Counted from the first letter of the stretch, positions 1 through 8,901 are shown. The stretch: 64,000 nt of DNA from Firm-04 sp045596625 (GCA_045596625.1 JAZOCU010000054.1:124001-188000), one strand, 5' to 3'. Translations and numbers: made by a program. Notes: generated by a model not told the origin, from the letters alone.

Positions 1-36
1 GAGCTGCCGCATTGTTACCGAATAATTTAAGCCTTC

Positions 37-648
37 TCAGGCAATTCTAACCACTGTCATTTCCGCAACAAAAGCCTGCGGTGCTGTTCCTGCCTCCGGC
101 AATGCCACTGCCGTAGTGCCGGTATTCACAAGCACCACTCTGGCACCGGCAGGCAATGCTGCAACTGTATTGCCGCTTACCAGCACGCTGCCTTCCTCTG
201 CTGTGGTAATATCTGCACCGGAATAGGCAAGTACAATGCTGCCATCCAGCGTCCGCAGCGTAAACAAAACATCCGTTGCAGCTTCAGCAGGCTCTGCCAG
301 CACGTTCCATGCAAAATAATAGGTACCGGCGGTGTTGATTATGATAGCATTATTGGTGCTGTCATAAGCAAGATCATTACCGAATACCCGACTGGTACTG
401 TCAAAGGGAACAGAAGCACCCACAGCTACCGCCGGCACCGCTGTTGTTTGCTGATTGGTAATAGCGGATCCTGTGTTAACCGGCACAGACGGACATGGAT
501 GGCAGCCCGGATACGCCGCACAAGACGGATATGCCGCACACATGGGAACGGACGCATTGGCTGCCATGCCGGCAGGATAAGACGACATACCGCAGCCGCA
601 TCCACAGCCATAATATCCATTTCGACTTACACTCGCATCAATGATCAT
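37..648 (-). CDS. BclA C-terminal-like surface protein, probably spore or exosporium associated
   Basis: This is a 203-residue protein without a signal peptide. Residues 1-55 are rich in Gly, Cys, Tyr and Pro, with a run of alternating Gly-Cys near residue 15 and repeated AAYP motifs. From about residue 65 to the end it becomes a beta-rich domain (NTAGTYYFAWNV, LPAGARVVLVN) that resembles the C1q/TNF-like C-terminal domain of exosporium glycoprotein BclA. No collagen-like Gly-X-Y repeat lies between the two parts, which is unusual for BclA proteins. The ATG is preceded by GAGGAG at good spacing. A spore-surface role is inferred from the fold resemblance and the sporulation genes elsewhere in the window. 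A generic cell-surface or virion-fibre-like protein is possible. Confidence 0.55.
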   Translation of the reverse strand: MIIDASVSRNGYYGCGCGCGMSSYPAGMAANASVPMCAAYPSCAAYPGCHPCPSVPVNTGSAITNQQTTAVPAVAVGASVPFDSTSRVFGNDLAYDSTNNAIIINTAGTYYFAWNVLAEPAEAATDVLFTLRTLDGSIVLAYSGADITTAEEGSVLVSGNTVAALPAGARVVLVNTGTTAVALPEAGTAPQAFVAEMTVVRIA

Positions 649-735
649 GAAGACTCCTCATTTCTGTTTGGATTACAAACGCCAAGCAAGCATCTGCCTT
701 ACAGAATATGCACTGTCCTCGAATTTGGTGCAGAT

Positions 736-1056
736 TCAGTCGAAATCCTCCGGATCCTCCAAGCCCCGAAGTGCATCCAGCTCATCAGACAGCACATTGA
801 GATCATCGATAGCTTCATCAATATCTTCTGACATTTCATTGATCTCCATTCGCATGGTCTGACAGGAGATCTGCAATGTATTCAGCGAAGTCTGCATCGT
901 GTGCAGCGCCAGCTGTTGGGCTGCATCGGATTTCTGAATGATCTGTAAGCCTGCTTCGATCCGTTCCATCTGCTCCGCAAGCTTCTGACAAAGCTCCTCC
1001 AGCGCATCCAGTCGTTCTTCCATCTCAAAGATACGCATATCCGACATATCAACCAT
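736..1056 (-). CDS. Small coiled-coil protein of unknown function
   Basis: This 106-residue acidic protein consists almost wholly of heptad-like helical sequence (EERLDALEELCQKLAEQ, then EINEMSEDIDEAIDDL), so it should form a coiled coil. It has no signal peptide or membrane segment. AGGGAG lies upstream of the ATG, and a strong housekeeping promoter precedes it at 1112-1140. It sits between groEL and the spore-surface-like gene and is transcribed separately from groEL, whose terminator lies just upstream. I recognise no family and propose no function. Confidence 0.6.
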   Translation of the reverse strand: MVDMSDMRIFEMEERLDALEELCQKLAEQMERIEAGLQIIQKSDAAQQLALHTMQTSLNTLQISCQTMRMEINEMSEDIDEAIDDLNVLSDELDALRGLEDPEDFD

Positions 1057-1111
1057 AAGTGCTCCCTATTACTTTTTTATTCCGCGATTGCCGTTCATCG
1101 GCACCCTATAT

Positions 1112-1140
1112 AGTATAACAGATTGCACTGACACTGTCAA
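1112..1140 (-). promoter_or_regulatory. Sigma-A type promoter for the coiled-coil gene
   Basis: On the minus strand, TTGACA and TATACT are separated by exactly 17 bases and lie about 55 bases before the start codon of the coiled-coil gene. The match to the housekeeping consensus is near perfect. Confidence 0.75.
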
Positions 1141-1150
1141 GAACGAGCAC

Positions 1151-1190
1151 AAAAATACGCACAGATCGCATAACAGCGATCTGTGCGTAT
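1151..1190 (-). terminator. Rho-independent terminator of the groES-groEL operon
   Basis: A perfect 15-bp inverted repeat (arm ATACGCACAGATCGC) with a 6-base loop is followed on the minus strand by TTTTT. It lies about 20 bases beyond the groEL stop codon. Confidence 0.85.
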
Positions 1191-1210
1191 TTGCCATATA
1201 AAAATGCAGA

Positions 1211-2836
1211 TCAATAATCCATGCCGCCGCCGGGCATTGCAGGTGCAGCGGGAGCCGGCTCCTTGATATCGGTAACAAGACTTTCGGTGGTAAGCACCAT
1301 AGCTGCAACCGAAGCTGCATTCTCCAGTGCGGAACGAGTCACCTTGGTCGGATCCACGATGCCTGCTGTGAGCATATCCACATAGGTCTCATTGTATGCA
1401 TCGAAGCCATAACCGTTCTTGTCAGCGCGGCGAATGTTTTCGATGATCACAGAGCCTTCCAGACCTGCATTGGCAGCGATCTGACGGATCGGCTCTTCCA
1501 GTGCGCGCAGAATAATTGCAGCGCCTGTCTTTTCATCGCCGGAAAGCGTAGCAACCAGTGCAGAAACAGCCTTTGCGGCATTCAGCAGTGCAACACCGCC
1601 GCCGGCTACAATGCCTTCCTCAACAGCAGCCTTGGTAGCTGCCAGAGCATCCTCAACACGCAGCTTCTTTTCCTTCATTTCGATCTCGGTAGGAGCACCA
1701 ACCTTGATCACAGCAACGCCGCCAACCAGCTTTGCAAGACGCTCCTGCAGCTTTTCACGGTCAAAATCAGAGGTGGAATTCTCGATCTCTGCACGGATCT
1801 GTGCCACACGTGCTGCAATTGCATCGGTTGCGCCGGCACCATCCACGATGATGGTGTTCTCCTTCTGGATCACGACCTGACGTGCACGACCCAACTGCAT
1901 CAGCTGAGTATCCTTCAGCTCCAGACCCAGATCAGCGGTGATGACCTCGCCGCCGGTCAGCGTTGCAATATCCTTGAGCATTTCCTTGCGTCTGTCACCA
2001 AAGCCCGGAGCCTTGATGGCTGCGCACTTGAAGGTGCCGCGGAGATTGTTGAGGATCAGCGTAGTCAGAGCCTCGCCCTCGATATCCTCAGCAATAATCA
2101 CAAGACGCTTGCCGGTCTGTACGATCTGCTCCAACAGAGGCAGCAGCTCCTGGATGCTGGAGATCTTCTTATCCGTGATGAGCAGGAATGCATCATCATA
2201 AACCGCTTCCATTTTATCGGTATCGGTTACCATGTAAGGGCTTACATAGCCACGATCAAACTGCATACCCTCAACAACTTCGCTGTAAGTCTCAGCGGTC
2301 TTGGACTCCTCGATCGTGATAACGCCATCCTTGGAAACCTTCTCCATTGCCTCGGCGATCAGCTCACCGATCTTAGAATCAGCAGAGGAAATCGTTGCAA
2401 CACGAGCAATATCCGCACTGCCGTCCACAGCCTTGGAGTTTGCCTGAATATCCGCAACAGCAGCCTTGACAGCAGCATCCAGACCCTTCTTCAGGATCAT
2501 GGGATTTGCACCTGCTGCAATATTCTTCATGCCCTCACGAATGATTGCCTGTGCCAGCAGCGTTGCGGTGGTAGTACCATCGCCTGCTGCATCATTGGTC
2601 TTAATGGAAACTTCCTTTACAAGCTGAGCACCCATATTCTCGAATGCATCCTCCAGCTCGATCTCCTTGGCGATGGTCACACCGTCATTGGTGATCAGCG
2701 GAGCACCAAACTTCTTATCCAGCACCACATTTCTGCCCTTGGGTCCGAGGGTGATCTTAACGGTATCTGCCAGCTTGTCAATACCGGCTTGCAGTGCCTT
2801 GCGAGCGTCCTCGCCGTACTTCAGATCCTTTGCCAT
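1211..2836 (-). CDS. groL: Chaperonin GroEL (HSP60), 60 kDa subunit
   Basis: GroEL forms the double-ring ATP-driven cytosolic folding chamber and works with GroES, encoded just upstream. The 541 residues match the family throughout: MAKDLKYGEDAR at the start, ITLGPKGRNVVLDKKFG, the nucleotide motif DAAGDGTTTATLLAQAI, and the Gly/Met tail APAMPGGGMDY. I chose the ATG of MAKDLKY because it is the family start. A GTG four codons upstream is in frame but overlaps the AAGGAG ribosome binding site. The gene is second in a two-gene operon after groS and is controlled by the CIRCE operator upstream of groS. Confidence 0.98.
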   Translation of the reverse strand: MAKDLKYGEDARKALQAGIDKLADTVKITLGPKGRNVVLDKKFGAPLITNDGVTIAKEIELEDAFENMGAQLVKEVSIKTNDAAGDGTTTATLLAQAIIREGMKNIAAGANPMILKKGLDAAVKAAVADIQANSKAVDGSADIARVATISSADSKIGELIAEAMEKVSKDGVITIEESKTAETYSEVVEGMQFDRGYVSPYMVTDTDKMEAVYDDAFLLITDKKISSIQELLPLLEQIVQTGKRLVIIAEDIEGEALTTLILNNLRGTFKCAAIKAPGFGDRRKEMLKDIATLTGGEVITADLGLELKDTQLMQLGRARQVVIQKENTIIVDGAGATDAIAARVAQIRAEIENSTSDFDREKLQERLAKLVGGVAVIKVGAPTEIEMKEKKLRVEDALAATKAAVEEGIVAGGGVALLNAAKAVSALVATLSGDEKTGAAIILRALEEPIRQIAANAGLEGSVIIENIRRADKNGYGFDAYNETYVDMLTAGIVDPTKVTRSALENAASVAAMVLTTESLVTDIKEPAPAAPAMPGGGMDY

Positions 2837-2897
2837 AATACAATACACTCCTTAACATAGAAAAATGATAACAATGTGTCTGCAAGCGCAGTCTGTG

Positions 2898-3182
2898 TTA
2901 CTCAACAATTGCGAGGATATCAGACTGCTTCAGAATGGTATACTGCACACCATCCAACTTTACTTCAGTGCCTGCATATTTGCTCAACAGCACTCTATCG
3001 CCAACCTTAAGGTACATAGTAACTTCTTTGCCGTCCACCATACCGCCGGGACCTACTGCAACGACTTCTGCCACTTGCGGCTTTTCCTGTGCGGATGCGG
3101 TCAGAATAATACCACCTTTGGTGGTTTCCTCTGCCTCTGTCATCTTGATCACGACTCTGTCAGCCAAAGGTTTGATTGTCAT
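2898..3182 (-). CDS. groS: Co-chaperonin GroES (HSP10)
   Basis: GroES is the heptameric lid of the GroEL chamber. The 94 residues carry the family signature (MTIKPLADRVVIKMTEAEETT, the mobile-loop region GGIILTASAQEKPQVAEVVAVG, LLSKYAGTEVKLDG). The start is the ATG of MTIKPL, preceded by AGGAGGAA; in-frame codons upstream would lie over the ribosome binding site. It is the first gene of the groES-groEL operon, about 60 bases before groEL, and its leader contains the CIRCE element. Confidence 0.98.
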   Translation of the reverse strand: MTIKPLADRVVIKMTEAEETTKGGIILTASAQEKPQVAEVVAVGPGGMVDGKEVTMYLKVGDRVLLSKYAGTEVKLDGVQYTILKQSDILAIVE

Positions 3183-3273
3183 AACGATTCCTCCTGTTCC
3201 GATTATCATACAGACAAAACCAAAGTGTCTGTATCACTTTTTCCAAAGCAAACACACACTTCTTTGTTTGCTT

Positions 3274-3300
3274 TTAGCACTCACGCGCTTCGAGTGCTAA
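3274..3300. promoter_or_regulatory. CIRCE operator (HrcA binding site)
   Basis: The arms TTAGCACTC and GAGTGCTAA are separated by 9 bases, the exact canonical CIRCE architecture with no mismatch. It lies just downstream of the groES promoter. In Gram-positive bacteria the repressor HrcA binds this element and releases on heat shock. The hrcA gene itself is not in this window. Confidence 0.97.
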
Positions 3301-3304
3301 GTCT

Positions 3305-3332
3305 ATTGTACCATCATTTCAGAAAAAATCAA
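3305..3332 (-). promoter_or_regulatory. Sigma-A promoter of the groES-groEL operon
   Basis: TTGATT and TACAAT are separated by 16 bases on the minus strand. The -10 hexamer is 4 bases from the CIRCE element, so the operator covers the transcription start region. Confidence 0.8.
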
Positions 3333-3494
3333 GGCTTTTTTCCATCTTCTCCCACATTTTGTAGACCTGCACAATTTCACGCATTCCCGCAAGAACCGAT
3401 TGTATACTTTTTCAGAGCGCATTTGTTGTGTTTCTTTGGTTATAGATTTCAGAAATTCACAGATTATTCTTTATTTGTTCATACATTGTTCATT

Positions 3495-3525
3495 TTGATA
3501 ACGGAAAAGTATTGTATACTATACT
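3495..3525 (+). promoter_or_regulatory. Candidate promoter for the two-component operon
   Basis: TTGATA is followed by two overlapping TATACT hexamers, with spacings of 14 and 19 bases, neither ideal. The roughly 280 bases between the groES promoter and the regulator gene are AT-rich, and I see nothing else in them. Confidence 0.3.
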
Positions 3526-3614
3526 ATGTATATATGTATCTTTTTTTCACAGCAGAATTGTTCTGCTGTAACATGTACCATACAAAAAATCTATCCAACA
3601 GGAGGGAATCTCTT

Positions 3615-4316
3615 ATGGCAATGGATAAAGTACTGATCGTTGATGATGACAAAAATATCTGCGAACTATTGCGCATATATCTGGAAAAGGAAGGCTACAC
3701 CACCATGCTTTCCTATGACGGTGAGGAAGCAGTCGTTAAGTTCAACGCTTTGCATCCCGATATCGTCTTGCTGGATGTCATGCTCCCCGGCATGGATGGA
3801 TGGCAGGTCTGCCGTGAGATCCGAAAAAAATCCAATGTGCCGATCATTATGATCACTGCCAAATCCGAAACCTTTGATAAGGTATTGGGATTGGGTCTTG
3901 GCGCTGACGACTATATCGTTAAGCCCTTTGATACAAAGGAGGTCGTCGCACGGATCCGTGCGATCTTCCGTCGTGTGGGACAGACCGCAGCCGAAACCGA
4001 AGTGCGTGAAGTGCGCTACGACAAGCTTTCTGTCAACATGACCCGCTATGAATTGAAGGTGGACGGCAAGGTGCTGGACACTCCGCCGAAAGAGCTGGAG
4101 CTCCTGTTCTGTCTTGCCTCCAATCCCAACAGAGTCTATACCCGTGACCAGCTGCTGGATGAGGTGTGGGGATTTGAATATTACGGCGATTCCCGTACCA
4201 TTGATGTGCATATCAAACGTCTGCGCGAAAAGCTGGAAGGCGTTTCTGACCGCTGGTCATTGCGTACTGTCTGGGGCGTAGGCTATAAATTCGATGTTGC
4301 CGACAGCGAAGAATAA
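3615..4316 (+). CDS. OmpR/PhoB-family response regulator
   Basis: This 233-residue DNA-binding response regulator has an N-terminal receiver domain (acidic pocket VDDDKN, phospho-acceptor Asp54 in LLDVMLPGMDG, switch Lys in YIVKPFD) and a C-terminal winged helix (LTP-like segment LDTPPKELELL, recognition part SRTIDVHIKRLREKL). The ATG was chosen for the GGAGGG eight bases upstream; the frame is open further upstream but that sequence is not protein-like. It lies 33 bases before its partner histidine kinase. The stimulus cannot be told from sequence. The kinase gene overlaps an HtrA protease gene, so cell-envelope stress is a reasonable guess. Confidence 0.93.
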   Translation: MAMDKVLIVDDDKNICELLRIYLEKEGYTTMLSYDGEEAVVKFNALHPDIVLLDVMLPGMDGWQVCREIRKKSNVPIIMITAKSETFDKVLGLGLGADDYIVKPFDTKEVVARIRAIFRRVGQTAAETEVREVRYDKLSVNMTRYELKVDGKVLDTPPKELELLFCLASNPNRVYTRDQLLDEVWGFEYYGDSRTIDVHIKRLREKLEGVSDRWSLRTVWGVGYKFDVADSEE

Positions 4317-4349
4317 TCGTTTTCTGTCTGTATGCAGGAGGCCGACACC

Positions 4350-5873
4350 ATGCTGAAAAGTGTTTACAGCCGAATCTTTTACTTCTGCACCATTGCTCTG
4401 ATCTTTGCCTGCTCGTTGACCGGTATTGCTGTGATGATCTATGCCGACCGCCATCACGAAAACGAAATCAGAGAAGAAATCGACAGCGCTGCACAAATGC
4501 TTCTGACCGGCATCCACAATCATATTCGCGATCAGCAGACAACGGATACCTTTCCCATCGAACAGGTGCAGCTTGATCTTCAAAGCTATACCCTCTCCTA
4601 TAACATCGACTGTTATGTCTTTGACGGATCCGGCGAATGTATTGTGCGTTCTGATTTTTCCAATACGCCTATGCATCTGACCGAGGCGCTTCAGAGAGAG
4701 TCGGATGATAAACCCTATTGCCAGTTTGAAGGTGTGCAGAATGCACTTTCGCAGCCTGTTGCACGCTATGTAGAAGCCATTCCTCTGGAGCATGATTCCT
4801 ATTATTTTATGATGCTCTATCCGATTGGCAAGCTGGATGAATTTTCGCAGAATCTGTTTGCTGTACTTGCAATCACCATAATGATCATCGCACTGGTCGC
4901 TGCACCGCTCTTTTATTTGAATACCAAACAGCTGCTTACCCCAATGCAGAATATCACAAGGGCTGCCGAAGCCTATGCCAAAGGTGATTTTTCTGTTCGG
5001 TTACAGCCGCATGGCGATACCGAGCTGGATTACCTGGCCGCCACGCTCAATCGTATGGCAGATTTCATCGACCGAAACGAACGCAGCCGCAAGAATTTTG
5101 TCTCCAACGTCTCTCATGAGCTGAAAACGCCCATGACAACCATCGGCGGCTTTGTAGACGGCATCCTTGATGGTGCGATCCCACAGGAGAACGCAAAGGA
5201 ATATCTTCGCGTGGTATCCTCTGAGGTGCAGCGCATGAGCCGACTGGTGCATTCCATGCTGAACATCTCCAAATTCGAGGAAGGCACACTGGCACCCAAC
5301 TTCGCATCCTTTGATGTTACGAAACTGATCATTCAGACCTTATTGCTCTTTGAACAAAAAGCAACCGCTAAGAATCTTTCCATAGAAGGTCTGGAATCAG
5401 CACCATCCACTTATATCGAAGCAGATCGTGATCTGATGCAGCAGGTCTTTTATAACCTGACCGAAAATGCGATCAAATTCGTAAATGAAAACGGACTGCT
5501 TTCCCTGAAGATCTTCACAGATGATACCCACGCCAAGCTGCATCTGCGCAACACCGGCGAAGGTCTTACAGAAACGGAAATTTCTCATATCTTCGAGAGA
5601 TTCTATAAAACGGATGCTTCCCGAGGAAAAGATACGACCGGTGTTGGCCTGGGACTTTCCATCGTCAGTCGGATCATCCGCCTGCATAACGGCACCGTCA
5701 CAGTAAAAAGTGTGCCCCAGGAGTATACCGAATTCGTGATTTCTCTGCCGCTGAAGCAACCGAGCGTTTCTTCCGAAACGACCGCTATGCCCACCAGCAC
5801 ACGAAAAAAACGCTTTGCCCGAAACCATCCCAAGAAAGGGTCAACCCATGAATCAAACACCCCTGAATCCTGA
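4350..5873 (+). CDS. Membrane sensor histidine kinase
   Basis: This 507-residue kinase has a first membrane segment at about residues 8-30, an extracytoplasmic sensing region to about 165, a second segment (LFAVLAITIMIIALVAAPLF), a HAMP linker, the HisKA dimerisation helix with phospho-accepting His256 (SNVSHELKTPM), and an ATP-binding domain (NLTENAIKF, DTTGVGLGLSI). An in-frame ATG 18 bases upstream is rejected because the GCAGGAGG ribosome binding site lies between the two. The last 40 residues form a basic, Ser/Thr-rich tail. The gene's end overlaps the start of the downstream protease gene by 26 bases, which implies translational coupling. Confidence 0.92.
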   Translation: MLKSVYSRIFYFCTIALIFACSLTGIAVMIYADRHHENEIREEIDSAAQMLLTGIHNHIRDQQTTDTFPIEQVQLDLQSYTLSYNIDCYVFDGSGECIVRSDFSNTPMHLTEALQRESDDKPYCQFEGVQNALSQPVARYVEAIPLEHDSYYFMMLYPIGKLDEFSQNLFAVLAITIMIIALVAAPLFYLNTKQLLTPMQNITRAAEAYAKGDFSVRLQPHGDTELDYLAATLNRMADFIDRNERSRKNFVSNVSHELKTPMTTIGGFVDGILDGAIPQENAKEYLRVVSSEVQRMSRLVHSMLNISKFEEGTLAPNFASFDVTKLIIQTLLLFEQKATAKNLSIEGLESAPSTYIEADRDLMQQVFYNLTENAIKFVNENGLLSLKIFTDDTHAKLHLRNTGEGLTETEISHIFERFYKTDASRGKDTTGVGLGLSIVSRIIRLHNGTVTVKSVPQEYTEFVISLPLKQPSVSSETTAMPTSTRKKRFARNHPKKGSTHESNTPES

Positions 5874-7434
5874 AGAACAACCGTCTGCTGCACTGCCTGA
5901 GCCCACATCGGCAGCCACAGCTGCATCCGGTGAGTCTGAACAAACACCGCAGTGCAACGAGCCGATAACTGCCGAAGGATCTGCTGCCGTTGAGGAACCT
6001 GATGCTGCCGAGCCTTTGGAAGAACAGCTGCCTGTCACAGCAGACTCGGAGGAACCCTCTGCGGAACCTGCTGTCGAATCTTTGAAAGAGCAATTGCCCG
6101 TCACAGCAGTCTCGGAGGAACCCTCTGCGGAACCTGCTGTTGAACCAATGGAAACGCAGCCCGCCTTGCTGCAGCAACCTACTCCGATATGTTCCGCTCC
6201 TGTACCGACGCCCTCACCCAGCCCTCAATACAGAAACGGTATCAATCCCACGCCGGCGCTGCAGCCCAATGAACCCAATACCGTCCCCGTCGAAAGCCGC
6301 ATCTTGTTGATCCTGTTGTTTGTGGCGATCGTGGCATTTTCCGTATTCTGTATCGTTTGGGATATCCGGAAAGGTTCTCAATCCGGCGGCTATGTTGCCG
6401 GCGATATCACTGAAGTTCACATCGGACAACAGCACAAACCCGAAACCAACGCTGAATATGTGGATGAAAACGGAAAATACACCATCGAAGGCATTGCCGC
6501 AACGGTTATGCCCAGTATCGTAGAGATCTACACCTATTCTGACAGCAAGACCATTGGCAGCGGCTCCGGCATTCTGATCAGCGAGGATGGTTATCTGGTT
6601 ACCAACGCTCATGTAGTCGTCGGTGGAAATTCCTTTGCCGTTACACTGCATGATGAACGCACCGTTGACGGAATCTGTGTCGGCTATGACTCCAAAACCG
6701 ATATCGCTGTGCTCAAGATCACAGCAGATAATTTAACACCCGCTGTGCTGGGCGATTCCGACGAAACCGTGCTCGGTGAACAGGTCTGTGCACTGGGCAA
6801 TCCTGCCGGACTGACCGGTTCCATTTCCACCGGCATTATTTCCGGCCTGCATCGCAAGGTGCGTGCCGAATCCGACACCTTCGAGATGGACTGCCTGCAA
6901 ACCGATGCCGCCATCAGTCCCGGTAATTCCGGCGGCGCACTGGTCAATCTGTATGGACAGGTCATTGGCATCACCTCTTCAAAATATGTAGCCGGCGGTT
7001 TGTTTGAAGCAAGTCCCTATGAGGGCCTCGGTTTCGCCATTACCATCAATGAAGCTCTGCCCATCATCAAAGAGCTGATCTCTCAAGGCTATGTCAGCGG
7101 ACGCGTCAGAGTCGGCATCCAGTTCTATGAATCTTCCATCATCGAGGCTGCAACCGGACTGACTCTGCCCGATGAGCTGAAGGAGCAAGGCATTTATATC
7201 ATGGCCATCGATGAGGATGCTCCCATTGCCGACACCGCACTGGAAGCCGGTGATTTCATCGTGGAGATGAATGGTGTTGCCGTCAGGGATTATGCTGATC
7301 TGGACGTTGCACTGAAAGGCAAACAAGGCGGCGATACTGTAACCGCCCGCTGCGCCCGTATCGGCGAAAACGACAAGATCACCTATTTTGAAATCGAAAT
7401 TTTACTTCTGGAGGATACCTCCGGTGATTATTGA
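5848..7434 (+). CDS. HtrA/DegP-type membrane-anchored serine protease with PDZ domain
   Basis: This 528-residue protein is an envelope quality-control protease. Residues 1-150 are a cytoplasmic, Pro/Glu/Ala-rich low-complexity region. Residues 152-174 form one membrane segment, so the protease domain lies outside the membrane. The catalytic triad is visible as His255 (TNAHVV), Asp285 (KTDIAVLKI) and Ser361 (SPGNSGGALVN). A PDZ domain follows at about 420-520 (GIYIMAIDEDAPI, GDFIVEMNGVAV). The ATG is preceded by AAAGGG and overlaps the kinase gene. HtrA genes beside two-component systems are common in Firmicutes. The long N-terminal cytoplasmic extension, with a recent internal duplication, is unusual. 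Confidence 0.92.
   Translation: MNQTPLNPEEQPSAALPEPTSAATAASGESEQTPQCNEPITAEGSAAVEEPDAAEPLEEQLPVTADSEEPSAEPAVESLKEQLPVTAVSEEPSAEPAVEPMETQPALLQQPTPICSAPVPTPSPSPQYRNGINPTPALQPNEPNTVPVESRILLILLFVAIVAFSVFCIVWDIRKGSQSGGYVAGDITEVHIGQQHKPETNAEYVDENGKYTIEGIAATVMPSIVEIYTYSDSKTIGSGSGILISEDGYLVTNAHVVVGGNSFAVTLHDERTVDGICVGYDSKTDIAVLKITADNLTPAVLGDSDETVLGEQVCALGNPAGLTGSISTGIISGLHRKVRAESDTFEMDCLQTDAAISPGNSGGALVNLYGQVIGITSSKYVAGGLFEASPYEGLGFAITINEALPIIKELISQGYVSGRVRVGIQFYESSIIEAATGLTLPDELKEQGIYIMAIDEDAPIADTALEAGDFIVEMNGVAVRDYADLDVALKGKQGGDTVTARCARIGENDKITYFEIEILLLEDTSGDY
6013..6144 (+). repeat. 66-bp tandem duplication in the HtrA N-terminal extension
   Basis: Two consecutive 22-codon units encode nearly identical Glu/Pro-rich sequence (EEQLPVTADSEEPSAEPAVE, then KEQLPVTAVSEEPSAEPAVE). 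Third-codon differences exist but are few, so the duplication is fairly recent. Confidence 0.85.
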
Positions 7435-7470
7435 ATCCTGCGCAAACTATTTCTTTTGAGGAGCGTTGCC

Positions 7471-8694
7471 ATGAGTCCCGACCGAATCCTACCCATTCTG
7501 GAACACTACCAACAAACGCATTTGCTTGCATTTTATGATATGCTTTCCGAGCAGGAGCAAAATGCCCTTTGCGAACAAATTGCCGCTTTGGATTTTTCCA
7601 TTCCGGTATATGCCGCCAGCAGTGAAAATACCGCCCGCGGCACCTTTGCTCCCTTGCAGGGAATGAGCATTGCGGAAGCCGCCCAATTTGCGCAGGAGCA
7701 TGAAATCCTCGGGTTAAAGGCACTGCGCCGCGGAGAAGTAGGCGCCGTTCTGCTGGCAGGCGGACAAGGTACCCGACTGGGCTTCGATATTCCCAAAGGC
7801 TGTGTCAATATCGGCGAAACGCAGAAAGTCACTCTGTTTGGATTGCATTTTGCCACGCTGAAGCGCTATGCTGCTATGGCAGGTCGAAGCATCCCGATCT
7901 TTATCATGACCAGCAAATTCAATTATGACGCCACATTGCAGTTTTTACAGGAGCATCATTATTTCGATTATCCCGCCGAGGATGTGATCCTGTTTCGACA
8001 GGAAATGGCTGTGTGCACCGATTTTGACGGAAAAGCCTTGCTTGCGGCACCCGGCTATGTGGCGGAATCCCCCAACGGAAACGGCGGATGGTTCCTTTCC
8101 ATGGAAAAGGCAGGTCTGCTGCCGGAGCTGGAACGACGCGGTATCCGCTGGCTGAATGTATTCGCCGTGGATAATGCACTGCAGCAAATTGCGGATCCCA
8201 AGTTTATCGGTGCTGTGATCAAAAGCGGATGCGAAAGCGGTGCAAAGGTCGTTGCAAAAGCTGCTCCAGACGAACGAGTCGGCGTGCTTTGTCTGGAAGA
8301 CGGCAGGCCCTCTATCGTGGAATATTACGAAATGACCAATGAAATTCGCACCGCCAGAGAGGAAAACGGCCTGCTCAGCTATCGCTATGGCGTGATCCTC
8401 AACTATCTGTTTTCTGTACCGCAGCTGATGACATTCCGTGATGCACAGCTCCCAATCCATCGGGCAGCCAAAACAATCCCCTGTATTGATGCAAAGGGAA
8501 ATCCTGTTTCTCCGGCAGAGCCTAACGGCTATAAATATGAAACACTGGTGCTGGATATGGTGCATTTTCAGCAAAGCTGTCTGCCTTATGAAATCGTAAG
8601 AGAGGCAGAGTTCGCACCGATCAAAAATCGCACCGGTATCGATTCCCTTGATTCCGCACGGATCTTGCTGAAAAATGCAGGCTTCATTCTGTAA
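7471..8694 (+). CDS. UDP-N-acetylhexosamine / UDP-sugar pyrophosphorylase (UDPGP family)
   Basis: This 407-residue cytosolic nucleotidyltransferase should couple UTP to a hexose-1-phosphate or N-acetylhexosamine-1-phosphate to make a UDP-sugar. The diagnostic uridyl-binding loop is at about residues 95-110 (LLAGGQGTRLGFDIPKG), with further UDPGP-family blocks at PIFIMTSKFN, GNGGWF and the NVFAVDNAL metal and substrate region. Family and length resemble the eukaryotic UAP1/QRI1 type rather than bacterial GalU or GlmU. The ATG was chosen because GAGGAG lies at the right distance; an in-frame TTG upstream would precede it. It begins 36 bases after the htrA-like gene and may share its transcript. 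The exact sugar cannot be read from the sequence. Confidence 0.85.
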   Translation: MSPDRILPILEHYQQTHLLAFYDMLSEQEQNALCEQIAALDFSIPVYAASSENTARGTFAPLQGMSIAEAAQFAQEHEILGLKALRRGEVGAVLLAGGQGTRLGFDIPKGCVNIGETQKVTLFGLHFATLKRYAAMAGRSIPIFIMTSKFNYDATLQFLQEHHYFDYPAEDVILFRQEMAVCTDFDGKALLAAPGYVAESPNGNGGWFLSMEKAGLLPELERRGIRWLNVFAVDNALQQIADPKFIGAVIKSGCESGAKVVAKAAPDERVGVLCLEDGRPSIVEYYEMTNEIRTAREENGLLSYRYGVILNYLFSVPQLMTFRDAQLPIHRAAKTIPCIDAKGNPVSPAEPNGYKYETLVLDMVHFQQSCLPYEIVREAEFAPIKNRTGIDSLDSARILLKNAGFIL

Positions 8695-8760
8695 GTTCCC
8701 TATACTATAAAGAATAGTGCAGGTCTGAACGAAACGCAGATGCCTAACGGAAAGTATGTA

Positions 8761-8800
8761 AAAGCGGCTTTTGATGATCCTATCAAAAGTCGCTTTGTTT
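8761..8800 (+). terminator. Rho-independent terminator after the pyrophosphorylase gene
   Basis: An inverted repeat of about 15 bp with one or two mismatches (arm starting AAAGCGGCTTTTGAT) is followed by GTTTTG. Confidence 0.65.
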
Positions 8801-8873
8801 TGCATCTCGGTTTCCATTGATTCTGTCGCCGACAGTTCCATATTTCCTGCTTCAAAGATTTTTTCGATCAAAA

Positions 8874-8901
8874 TGAACCTTTCGGCTTCCGCCTTCGTAT
8901 A
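8874..8901 (+). promoter_or_regulatory. ECF-type promoter, probable autoregulation of the sigma factor operon
   Basis: TGAACC and CGTATA are separated by 16 bases. The AAC motif at -35 and CGT at -10 are typical of promoters read by extracytoplasmic-function sigma factors. It lies directly before the ECF sigma gene. The ATG at 8901 falls inside the -10 element, which supports the later GTG as the true start. Confidence 0.6.

Noticed and set aside
2865..3614. Long open frame continuing upstream of the response regulator
   Set aside because: The extra 250 codons run antisense through groES and CIRCE, are not protein-like, and the GGAGGG ribosome binding site fixes the start at 3615.
4332..4349. 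Earlier ATG for the histidine kinase
   Set aside because: The ribosome binding site GCAGGAGG lies between this ATG and the one at 4350.
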